6,122 nucleotides of DNA. It comes from DASXRA01 sp046734315 (GTDB lineage Bacteria > Actinomycetota > Actinomycetes > Mycobacteriales > Jatrophihabitantaceae). Of the stretch, positions 1 to 5,615 are shown in pieces. Made by a program: the position numbers and the translations under genes. The notes beneath the pieces are model-generated. The model made no database searches. It worked only from the letters and a program-made list of their open reading frames with translations, and had not been told where the DNA came from. Numbering within the stretch: the first letter of the stretch is position 1; each line of letters begins with the position of its first letter. The stretch lies in assembly GCA_046734315.1 (NCBI GenBank), contig JBKPQY010000031.1:1-6122 (forward strand), read 5' to 3'.

Positions 1-104
1 TGCCGGCGATCGGGGTGCTCGGACAGCCACTCCGTCACCAACCGTGGGACGTACGCCGACAGCGGGCGCGCGGCCCGATCCGCATCGCCGACGACGCGGG
101 TCAC
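1..104 (-). CDS. N-terminus of a probable class III adenylate/guanylate cyclase (partial)
   Basis: Only the first 34 codons are in the window; the gene runs off at position 1. It starts at a GTG whose last two bases form part of the TGA stop of the upstream transporter (GTGA, 104-101), so translation is probably coupled. The segment RPLSAYVPRLVTEWLSEHPD resembles the stretch that precedes the VDISGFT-type catalytic motif in many actinobacterial cyclase proteins, some of which also carry AAA-ATPase or TPR regions. Enzymes of this class convert ATP to cAMP or GTP to cGMP. The catalytic residues lie outside the window, so the activity is inferred from family resemblance and from the cyclic-nucleotide-binding domain next door. 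No strong ribosome binding site precedes the GTG, as expected for a coupled start. A different protein with a similar leader cannot be excluded. Confidence 0.62.
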   Translation of the reverse strand, partial: MTRVVGDADRAARPLSAYVPRLVTEWLSEHPDRR

Positions 105-1792
105 TGGCTCGTCGCCGCCAGCCGCTCGTCGGCGAGATCCAAGGCGGCCCGAGCGCTGAGCCGGTTGCCGGTCACTGCCGCCAGGTAGTCGGCGCGCGCC
201 AGCGCGACCGTATGCAAGGTCTCGGTCGCGGTCACCGTCGCGGTACGCGGCACGTCGCGCAGGAGGGCGATCTCGCCGAAGCAGTCGCCCCGCTGCAGGT
301 AACGCACCGATCTTCCGCGCACGGTGACGTGCGCGCGTCCATCGATGATGACATGGAAGCGATCACCGTGGTCGCCTTCCCGCATCACCGCCTCGCCGGG
401 CCGGTACTCGCGGCGTTCCAAGACGGTGGCCAACTGGTCGACGGTCGCCACTGGCAGCGGCGCGAACGTCGGCAGGCCGCGCAGCAACGCGATCTCAGGC
501 ACCGGCACCGGAGTAGTCCGGTCGATCTGCACGAAGCGCGGCACGTATACCATCGCAAGAAGCGCCAGCGCACCACCGATCGCGACCAACGCACCACGGG
601 GGCCCAGCCAGTGCGAGATCGCCGGCGCTGCCAGCGAGCCGGCACTCACGCCGGCGAATACCACGAGCTCGAACGCGCCCATCGCCGGCGCTGCGTTCCG
701 GCTGCCGAGCAGGCGCGGCATCAAGGTGAACGCGCTCGCGTCCTCGACCGCGTTGCCGGCTCCGACGACGACCAGCGCCAGGTAAGCAGCGGCCGGGGTC
801 GAGATCACGCCGAGCGCCACGAGCGGCAGACCCCACAACGCCACGCCCAACACGAAGCACCGCCCCAGACGGGTCAGGTGCGCCAGCCTGGCGGCCAGCG
901 CGGCACCGATGAGCCCGCCAGCACCGATCGCGGCGTTCAGCCAGCCTACGGCGCCGTTCCCCAGCGACAGCACGTCCAGCGCGACAACGACGAGAAGGAC
1001 GAGCAAGGCTCCGCGCACGAACGCCTGCGCGAAGCCGAGTACGACGTATCCTGCGGGCCGGGCGATCCGTACCAGGGATGCCACGCCCGCGGCGATGTCG
1101 CGCAGCGGCCCTCGCGATCTCGTCTTGCCGGCGCCTCGTGTCTGCGCGGGCATCCGCAGCCGCCACAACGCGAAGACCGCGCCCGCGAGGAACGCGGCGG
1201 CGACAGCGAGCGCTGCCCCCACGCCGGCGACGGCGAGCACCACCCCGGCCAGGGCCGGCCCCAAAAGCGCGGCGCAGTTCTCCGACATCGTCGCGGCGAC
1301 GTTCGCCGCGGTCAGCTCCGCGGGTGTACGCGCGAGCCACGGCAGCGCGCTGGCCTGCGCCGGCCGGAAGGTCGCGGTCATCGACGCGGAAATCGACGCG
1401 AGCGTGAGGACGACCGCCGGTGACGCGTGAAGCGCGGCCGCAGCACCAGCCAGCGCGACGAGCGCCGCCCGGGACCCCGTCGTGACGCGCAGCAGCCGGT
1501 CCACAGGCACCCGGTCGGTCAGGCCCAGCAGCACCGGCGTGATGATGGCCCCGGGCGCCGCCCGTGCCACGCCGTAGATCGCGGCAAGCGTCGCGCCGCC
1601 TTCATCGAAGGCATAGACGAACAGCGCAATCGTGGACGCGAAGTAGCCGACCAGGGACAGCCCCCAGCCCAGCTCCAGCCGTCGCACGTCCGGGAGCCGC
1701 AGCACGTCACGCAGCGCGCCCCACTGATCAGCTCCCGCGCTCGACCAGCGGGCGCGTCGCAGCCGCTTCGTGGCGGCCGCACGGACGCTCAC
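101..1792 (-). CDS. MFS transporter with C-terminal cyclic-nucleotide-binding domain
   Basis: This is a 563-aa membrane protein fused to a regulatory domain. Hydrophobic segments lie at about residues 41-62, 66-91, 109-137, 173-210, 248-275, 281-303, 312-330, 335-349, 371-392 and 400-418, fitting the 10-12 helix fold of the major facilitator superfamily. The substrate cannot be read from sequence. Residues about 436-543 form a Crp/cNMP-binding beta barrel. Its phosphate-binding cassette is well kept: GDCFGEIALL at 502-511 (Glu507 would contact the ribose) and RTA at 516-518 (Arg516 would contact the cyclic phosphate). The start chosen is GTG at 1792, because GGAGGAGG lies 7 bases upstream. 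A longer in-frame reading from ATG 2152 would add 120 Arg/Trp/Cys-rich residues and overlap the recombinase remnant, so I reject it. The gene ends in GTGA, shared with the putative cyclase gene, so the two form an operon. Transport is probably gated or tuned by cAMP or cGMP (inference). Confidence 0.9.
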   Translation of the reverse strand: MSVRAAATKRLRRARWSSAGADQWGALRDVLRLPDVRRLELGWGLSLVGYFASTIALFVYAFDEGGATLAAIYGVARAAPGAIITPVLLGLTDRVPVDRLLRVTTGSRAALVALAGAAAALHASPAVVLTLASISASMTATFRPAQASALPWLARTPAELTAANVAATMSENCAALLGPALAGVVLAVAGVGAALAVAAAFLAGAVFALWRLRMPAQTRGAGKTRSRGPLRDIAAGVASLVRIARPAGYVVLGFAQAFVRGALLVLLVVVALDVLSLGNGAVGWLNAAIGAGGLIGAALAARLAHLTRLGRCFVLGVALWGLPLVALGVISTPAAAYLALVVVGAGNAVEDASAFTLMPRLLGSRNAAPAMGAFELVVFAGVSAGSLAAPAISHWLGPRGALVAIGGALALLAMVYVPRFVQIDRTTPVPVPEIALLRGLPTFAPLPVATVDQLATVLERREYRPGEAVMREGDHGDRFHVIIDGRAHVTVRGRSVRYLQRGDCFGEIALLRDVPRTATVTATETLHTVALARADYLAAVTGNRLSARAALDLADERLAATSQ

Positions 1793-1799
1793 GGCCAGG

Positions 1800-1807
1800 C
1801 CTCCTCC
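1800..1807 (-). promoter_or_regulatory. Ribosome binding site fixing the transporter start
   Basis: The minus strand reads GGAGGAGG, a strong Shine-Dalgarno match, followed by a 7-base spacer and GTG at 1792. This decides the start of the MFS/cNMP protein. About 60 bases further upstream on the minus strand is an imperfect inverted repeat (ATCCTCG ... CGAGGGAT), which could be an operator but is weak. Confidence 0.8.
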
Positions 1808-1892
1808 GCAGCGCCACCCCGACCGGACCTCATCTCGCAATCCCTCGGTCCTGCCGTCGAGGATCGCACCTGCGTTGCGCCGACACCAGGCG

Positions 1893-2546
1893 TCACCCGG
1901 CGTCTTCGAACCGATCATGACGAGGACACATGCCACGATCCGCCCGCCGATCAGCCACCTGGATATCGACCAGGCGCAGCCCGAGGACTTCGCAGCGACG
2001 CAGCCCGCCGAACGGCATCGCCGCAACCATCGCCCGGTCCCGCTGCGTGCGCAGCGCCGCCACCAGCCGATCCCCCTCAGCCGGCGACAACATCGTCGCC
2101 AACGTGCGTGGCACCCGCACCAGCGGCGCCAACCGCGACTTACGCGTGCCACCCTCGCGGCGAGTCGACAGACCTCGCGGCACCGGATTCCGGCTCACCC
2201 CGCGTCGCCACGCGCAATTGCGTAGGCATAGAACCGACACTGACGACAGCCGCCGAGCGATCATGCGCGCCGACAGACCCGACTCGCGATCACTCAACCG
2301 GACCACGGTCCGGTCGCCGCGCTGCTGCACGAGGAACCCGAACACGTCAGCCGACGTGACCTCACGCGGATCCTCACCGACGACGGCGAGGAACGTTTTT
2401 AGGTCGAACGCCAGCGCCCGCAGCGTGTTCGGCCGAGCCCGGTCCGCCGCGAACTCCAGATACCGATCCACGAGTGGATCACCAAGCCGATACCGCACCT
2501 CGCCCGACGCAGTTGTCGAGCGCACCAATGAAGGGAAACCAGTCAT
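1893..2546 (-). pseudogene. Truncated XerC/D-like tyrosine recombinase
   Basis: The reading frame gives 217 aa, against roughly 300-340 for the family. Residues about 20-120 match the N-terminal core-binding (SAM-like) domain, for example LGDPLVDRYLEF and RPNTLRALAFDLKTF. Residues about 150-200 begin the catalytic domain. GGLRRCEVLGL at 180-190 contains the first catalytic arginine (Arg183). Family resemblance stops after about residue 201 (VADRR, near 1944). The later Lys, His-x-x-Arg, His/Trp and nucleophilic Tyr are all absent, so it cannot cut DNA in the usual way. Residues 105-117 (VLCLRNCAWRRG...) are also out of frame. Reading one frame over gives FYAYAIARGDAG, the expected family sequence, so about two bases are lost near 2232-2234 and one near 2198-2201. 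No strong ribosome binding site precedes ATG 2546. This is best read as a degraded integrase from a former mobile element. Confidence 0.82.
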
Positions 2547-2658
2547 GACCGCACGCTGGCAGCGATCCGGCTCCCCGCGCGGTATGACACGAAGATCACC
2601 CCTGTAATAGGCGATCTAGTGCACCCTCCGCTCGCTGTGCAACCGCGGCTGGGTGGCG

Positions 2659-2675
2659 TGCGGGCCGTGCCCGCA
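2659..2675. repeat. Perfect 7-bp hairpin
   Basis: TGCGGGC and GCCCGCA pair perfectly around a CGT loop. No T-tract follows on either strand and no confident gene ends here. It lies about 110 bp upstream of the recombinase remnant. It could be a leftover terminator or an operator. Confidence 0.35.
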
Positions 2676-3096
2676 GCGCTGATCAAGAGCGCGCTCGGCT
2701 GTCGGCTACACCTGGGTCCACATGGAAACGATCTTCTCGCTGGAGGTGGACGGGTGGCAGTCGCTTGATCCTGTATGGATCCTCTGCCGGGTGTCGAGAT
2801 CGAGATCGTCGTCGATTCGGTGGCTTTGGGCGTTCGGCGATGGCGCGACGGAGGTCAGCGACGGCGGCCCGGCCGTCCCGTAAGGAAGATGAGTGCCACA
2901 CGCTCGAGGTCGGACTGGTTGGGGCACGTCTGCATCCAGACCGGTGACGGCATAACCGTCGCCGCTCGGCCGACGTGGCGGGCCTTCGGTGTCGTCGGTG
3001 GCATCTGGCAGCATGTCGCGGCCACGGTCAGCGGCCGCAATGCGACAACGTGCCTTGAGGTGCGTGAGTACCGAGCGGTGCTCGTGCCGCCGGAGG

Positions 3097-3112
3097 CCGC
3101 GGATTTCCGCGG
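3097..3112 (-). terminator. Possible terminator hairpin after the barrel pseudogene
   Basis: On the minus strand the TAG stop (3119-3117) is followed four bases later by CCGCGG-AAAT-CCGCGG, a perfect 6-bp all-G/C stem. There is no U-tract, which is usual for actinobacterial terminator candidates. Its position right after the stop is the main support. Confidence 0.4.
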
Positions 3113-3116
3113 TGTC

Positions 3117-3361
3117 CTAGCGGGGCGAGTAGAGCCAGGGGTCCTTGAGGTCGAGAAACTCGGGCTCTCCGACGCTGAGCTTCTGCATTTCGTCCATCTG
3201 CGCCTGTAGCTCGGGGGCATTTCCTTCTGCTCTCCGTCGCGTGCCTCGGCCTCCGATGTGAAATAGAGCGCCGTCGTCCACTGCCCGCCCTCATGGCCTA
3301 CGGAGACGCTGCCGATCACGTCCGGGCGGAATTCGCGCCACTGGTCCTGGCCCTGGCTCAT
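3117..3361 (-). pseudogene. Frameshifted alpha/beta-barrel (ABM-like) protein, C-terminal domain
   Basis: Two adjacent minus frames together spell one protein end. From 3361 the frame reads MSQGQDQWREFRPDVIGSVS, then continues through VGHEGGQWTTALYFTSEAEA to GEQKEMPP. The next frame then continues with ELQAQMDEMQKLSVGEPEF and LDLKDPWLYSPR before a TAG stop. The switch falls in a run of five G on the plus strand (3213-3217), where one base is missing; a sixth would restore the frame. The pattern (YFTSEAEAR.GE, K..PPEL, DL..PWLYSPR) recalls the C-terminal domain of actinobacterial proteins with one or two dimeric alpha/beta-barrel (antibiotic biosynthesis monooxygenase-like) domains. These are small cytoplasmic proteins of mostly unknown function. 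The first beta strand and any N-terminal domain are missing. Upstream sequence to the insertion sequence at 3489 has no clear homology. A sequencing error in the homopolymer would explain the frameshift but not the missing N-terminus. Confidence 0.72.
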
Positions 3362-3488
3362 GATTTGCCGCGCGCGTTGATGCCCGATTTCGATCCAACC
3401 TGAGCCGACAGGCGCGCGCACCGATGTCGCGCACCTGCCGCAGCGAGCGCACATGTGCCGATGACGGGAAGGTGCCGCCAGGCACATG

Positions 3489-3515
3489 CTAGTACTGCAG
3501 CCGTAGATCGTGATC
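3489..3515 (+). repeat. Left terminal inverted repeat of the insertion sequence, with CTAG target copy
   Basis: Positions 3489-3492 read CTAG, the target-site copy. The repeat proper starts at 3493 with TACTGCAGCCGTAG and runs 23 bases to 3515. It matches the reverse complement of the right end at 22 of 23 positions, differing only at 3507 (A here, T there). Confidence 0.93.
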
Positions 3516-4936
3516 TTCGATGCTGATGGGTACTGCGACGGGCGTTTCTGCGGGGTCGAGGGCGGCCACCGGGCGAGCATCCGGTGTTTGTGTCGAACAA
3601 CGAGATCGCCGCGGTGGCCGAGCCACACAGGGTAGATCCTGACCGGTGGTGGACGGCGTACGCCGAGGTGATCGATCGGATCGCGTCGCGGTTCGCGCGC
3701 TACGAGCCGCTGCGACACGCGGGCAGGCTGATGCTTGGGATGTTGTGCGGGCTGGAGTGCAAGAACTGCTGGACGATCGCCGAGCATTGCGGTGACCGGA
3801 CTCCGGACGCGCTGCAATATCTGCTTGCTCGGGCGCGCTGGGACGCCGACGCGGTGCGTGATGACCTGCGCGGCTACGTTATCGACGCGTTCGCCGAGCC
3901 CGACGCGGTGCTCGTGGTGGATGAGACGGGCGATCTGAAGAAGGGCGAGCACTCGGTCGGGGTGCAGCGGCAGTACACCGGCACCGCCGGGCGAGTCGAG
4001 AACGCCCAGGTCGCGGTGTATTTGACCTACGCCGCCCGGCGCGGGCACGCGCTGATCGACCGTGCCTTGTATCTGCCGCGTTCCTGGACCGAGGACGCCG
4101 AGCGTTGCCAGCAGGCCGGAGTTCCGGACAGCGTCGGGTTCGCGACCAAGCCAACGCTCGCCACGACGATGATCACCCGTGCCGTCGACGCGGGCGTGCC
4201 GGCGGCCTGGGTGGCCGGGGACGAGGTCTACGGCGCCGACCCGACCCTGCGCCGCATGGTCCGCGCGCACGGCCTGGGTTACGTGCTGCAGGTCGCGGCG
4301 AACCGGCGGGTGCCCACCCACGCCGGGCCGGTACGAGTCGACGAACTCGCCGCGACGGTGCCCGACTCGGCGTGGCAGCACTACTCCTGCGGCCCCGGCA
4401 GCAAGGGCCCGCGCTACTACGCCTGGACGTGGATTGCCCTGCTGCCCGAGGACGAGGACGACCACGGCGAGCACCATCTGCTCATCCGCCGCAACGACGC
4501 CACCGGCGAGCTGGCCTACCTGCGCGGCTACACACCACACCACGTGCCGCTATCCACCCCCGTGCAAGTAGCCGGGCAACGCTGGCGCATCGAGGAAAGC
4601 TTCCAAACCGCCAAGGGCCTCACCGGCCTAAACCAGCACCAAGTCCGACGCTGGGTCTCCTGGCACCGCTGGACCACCCTCGCGATGCTCGCCCACGCAT
4701 TCCTGGCCGTCGCCACCGCCATCGAACGCGACCACACGCCGGCGCCGACCGGGCTGATCGAGTTGACCGTCAACGAATTCCGACGACTGTTCGATGCCCT
4801 GCTGCTCGCCGCGAAACACAGCATTGACACCCTGCTCGCCTGGTCACGATGGCGCCGACGACACCAAGCGCGAGCCCGCCAATGCCACTACCGCCGACAC
4901 CTCGCGCTTCAATGATCACGAACTACGGCTGCAGTA
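3493..4936 (+). mobile_element. Complete IS701-family insertion sequence
   Basis: The element is 1444 bp, with 23-bp near-perfect terminal inverted repeats and one transposase gene filling most of its length. CTAG flanks it on both sides (3489-3492 and 4937-4940), fitting the 4-bp YTAR-type target duplication of the IS701 family. Because CTAG is palindromic it would also fit as part of longer 27-bp ends, so the exact boundary is inferred. The intact ends, intact gene and clean duplication suggest a fairly recent insertion that could still be mobile. It sits between the barrel pseudogene and other gene remnants, so it probably did not break a functional gene. Confidence 0.92.
3584..4915 (+). 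CDS. IS701-family DDE transposase
   Basis: This is a full-length 443-aa transposase that binds the terminal repeats and catalyses cut-and-paste movement of the element. It has an RNase H-like DDE core. The likely catalytic residues are Asp113 in VVDETGD, Asp213 in AGDEVYGADP, and Glu337 or Glu338 in RWRIEESFQTAKG. Other family hallmarks are KNCWTIAEHCGD (60-71), SVGVQRQYTGTAGRVENAQV (124-143) and a basic C-terminus (RWRRRHQARARQCHYRR). The start is GTG at 3584; GTG at 3590 is also possible, and no strong ribosome binding site settles it. The TGA stop (4913-4915) overlaps the first bases of the right inverted repeat, the compact layout usual for these elements. There is no frameshift or truncation. 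About 70 bp between the left repeat and the start would hold the promoter, but I see no clear -10/-35 pair. Confidence 0.95.
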   Translation: MFVSNNEIAAVAEPHRVDPDRWWTAYAEVIDRIASRFARYEPLRHAGRLMLGMLCGLECKNCWTIAEHCGDRTPDALQYLLARARWDADAVRDDLRGYVIDAFAEPDAVLVVDETGDLKKGEHSVGVQRQYTGTAGRVENAQVAVYLTYAARRGHALIDRALYLPRSWTEDAERCQQAGVPDSVGFATKPTLATTMITRAVDAGVPAAWVAGDEVYGADPTLRRMVRAHGLGYVLQVAANRRVPTHAGPVRVDELAATVPDSAWQHYSCGPGSKGPRYYAWTWIALLPEDEDDHGEHHLLIRRNDATGELAYLRGYTPHHVPLSTPVQVAGQRWRIEESFQTAKGLTGLNQHQVRRWVSWHRWTTLAMLAHAFLAVATAIERDHTPAPTGLIELTVNEFRRLFDALLLAAKHSIDTLLAWSRWRRRHQARARQCHYRRHLALQ

Positions 4937-4940
4937 CTAG
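4914..4940 (-). repeat. Right terminal inverted repeat of the insertion sequence, with CTAG target copy
   Basis: The 23-base repeat spans 4914-4936 and is the reverse complement of the left end with one mismatch. It is followed by the second CTAG (4937-4940). The first two bases of this repeat are part of the transposase stop codon. Confidence 0.93.
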
Positions 4941-5025
4941 TGCCGCAGGAAACCGCGTGTTCCCGCGAGCCCGTCCGATGCTTGGCGCGATGAACTGGCC
5001 CCAACGAGCCGGGTCGGACACGGTT

Positions 5026-5030
5026 GGAGA
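5026..5030 (+). promoter_or_regulatory. Possible ribosome binding site of a broken VOC-like gene
   Basis: GGAGA lies 6 bases upstream of TTG 5037, the start of a short VOC-like N-terminus. It supports the idea that this was once a real gene start. Confidence 0.35.
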
Positions 5031-5036
5031 CCGATT

Positions 5037-5161
5037 TTGATCGACAACGTCATCTACGCCGTTCCCGACTTGCAGCAGGCGCGCGCCTTGCCGGCATCAT
5101 GCGGGCCCAGGACGAACGCACGCTCATGCCCCCCGATGAGCGGATGTGGCGCGTGGACTAG
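5037..5161 (+). pseudogene. Remnant of a glyoxalase/VOC-like gene start plus an out-of-frame peptide end
   Basis: From TTG 5037 the frame reads MIDNVIYAVPDLQQAR. This looks like the first beta strand of a glyoxalase/bleomycin-resistance (VOC) domain, whose members often begin IDHVIYAVPDLDAA. After about 16 residues the resemblance ends and the frame becomes Cys/Arg/Pro-rich until a stop at 5217-5219. In another frame, from ATG 5099, a well-formed peptide end appears, MRAQDERTLMPPDERMWRVD, closing at TAG 5159-5161. I read this as two gene fragments joined by deletion or frameshift. The VOC assignment rests on 16 residues and could be chance; the origin of the second peptide is unknown. Confidence 0.35.
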
Positions 5162-5189
5162 GCTCCGTGTTACTGAGGGTATTTCGCAC

Positions 5190-5208
5190 GCTGGCATCGA
5201 ACGCCAGC
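5190..5208. repeat. 6-bp hairpin downstream of the gene remnant
   Basis: GCTGGC and GCCAGC pair perfectly around the loop ATCGAAC. It lies 28 bases after the TAG at 5161 and could be an old terminator, but there is no T-tract. Confidence 0.3.
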
Positions 5209-5260
5209 CTCGCCCCTAGCGATCGACGACTGGCCGAAACAGGCCTGATCGGCGCCCACC

Positions 5261-5440
5261 ATGAGCATTCTCGATAATCTTCGGCACAGCGCAGCTTGGC
5301 CGCTTCGGCGACTGGGACTAGAGCCGGGGCGTGCGCTGGCCAACGCTCAGCCTTCGCCCGCGGAGGGGCAGGCCAGCCGGGCCGAGCAACTGGCCTACAT
5401 CCGAGCGGCTCACCCAGCGCTCACCGGCGAACGCCCCTGA
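5261..5440 (+). CDS. Small hypothetical protein (59 aa)
   Basis: An ATG-started frame encodes 59 residues beginning MSILDNLRHSAAWPLRRLGL and ending AEQLAYIRAAHPALTGERP. The composition looks protein-like (Ala, Glu and Gln rich, probably helical) and less distorted than neighbouring frames. There is no good ribosome binding site, and an in-frame TGA lies just upstream (5246-5248). I do not recognise the family. It could be the tail of a longer gene cut by the same decay seen around it. Confidence 0.28.
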   Translation: MSILDNLRHSAAWPLRRLGLEPGRALANAQPSPAEGQASRAEQLAYIRAAHPALTGERP

Positions 5441-5615
5441 GCCGGTAGCTCGGTCGGGCCGCCGCGAAGAACATCCGATGGCTGCCGCTGCGAGCGCGGT
5501 GATGCCGAGATCAGCCTGTGTCGGCTGATGGTTGACTGCGAGCGAGGCGCGTTGCCCCGGCCGTCGAGACGACTTCGGAGCTCGCCGAGGGCGTCGGTGG
5601 ACCGGGTGTGCGGGG
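5441..5615. other. Region downstream of the TetR gene, no recognised gene
   Basis: No reading frame here shows a recognisable family. It contains one perfect 7-bp hairpin (5510-5529, ATCAGCC / GGCTGAT around TGTGTC), roughly 90 bp past the TetR stop on the minus strand. This could be a terminator, but no T-tract follows. Confidence 0.35.

Larger units (their letters stand above)
2547..3116. other. 570-bp stretch with no recognisable gene
   Basis: Open frames exist on both strands but are of the kind random high-GC DNA produces, and I recognise none of them. The plus frame from about 2775 (144 codons) runs antisense into the alpha/beta-barrel pseudogene and has no family motifs. The minus frames change character every few dozen codons, and one ends in a plausible-looking peptide (SSEKIVSMWTQV, stop near 2706). 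Two hairpins are listed separately. The stretch is probably intergenic or decayed coding DNA. Confidence 0.5.

Noticed and set aside
44..1423. 459-codon plus-strand open frame
   Set aside because: It is antisense to the MFS/cNMP gene, is dominated by Arg, Gln, Gly and His, and has no recognisable domain. It is a shadow of high-GC coding sequence.
2855..4543. 562-codon minus-strand open frame
   Set aside because: Most of it is antisense to the IS701 transposase. Only the 3218-3361 part carries real homology, belonging to the frameshifted barrel pseudogene.
4105..4827. 240-codon plus-strand frame inside the transposase
   Set aside because: It is an alternate-frame shadow, Arg/Pro/Ala-rich, within the well-supported transposase gene.
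3473..4949. Similar TGCCGCCAGG and TGCCGCAGG just outside the two ends of the insertion sequence
   Set aside because: They are not adjacent to the element at equal distance and differ in length, so they are not a longer target duplication; likely coincidence.
3358..5092. A minus-strand frame stays open across the CTAG site when the insertion sequence is removed in thought, ending in ATGA overlapping the barrel segment
   Set aside because: The roughly 95-codon joined frame lacks third-position G/C bias, a convincing start and any family motif, so continuity is probably chance.
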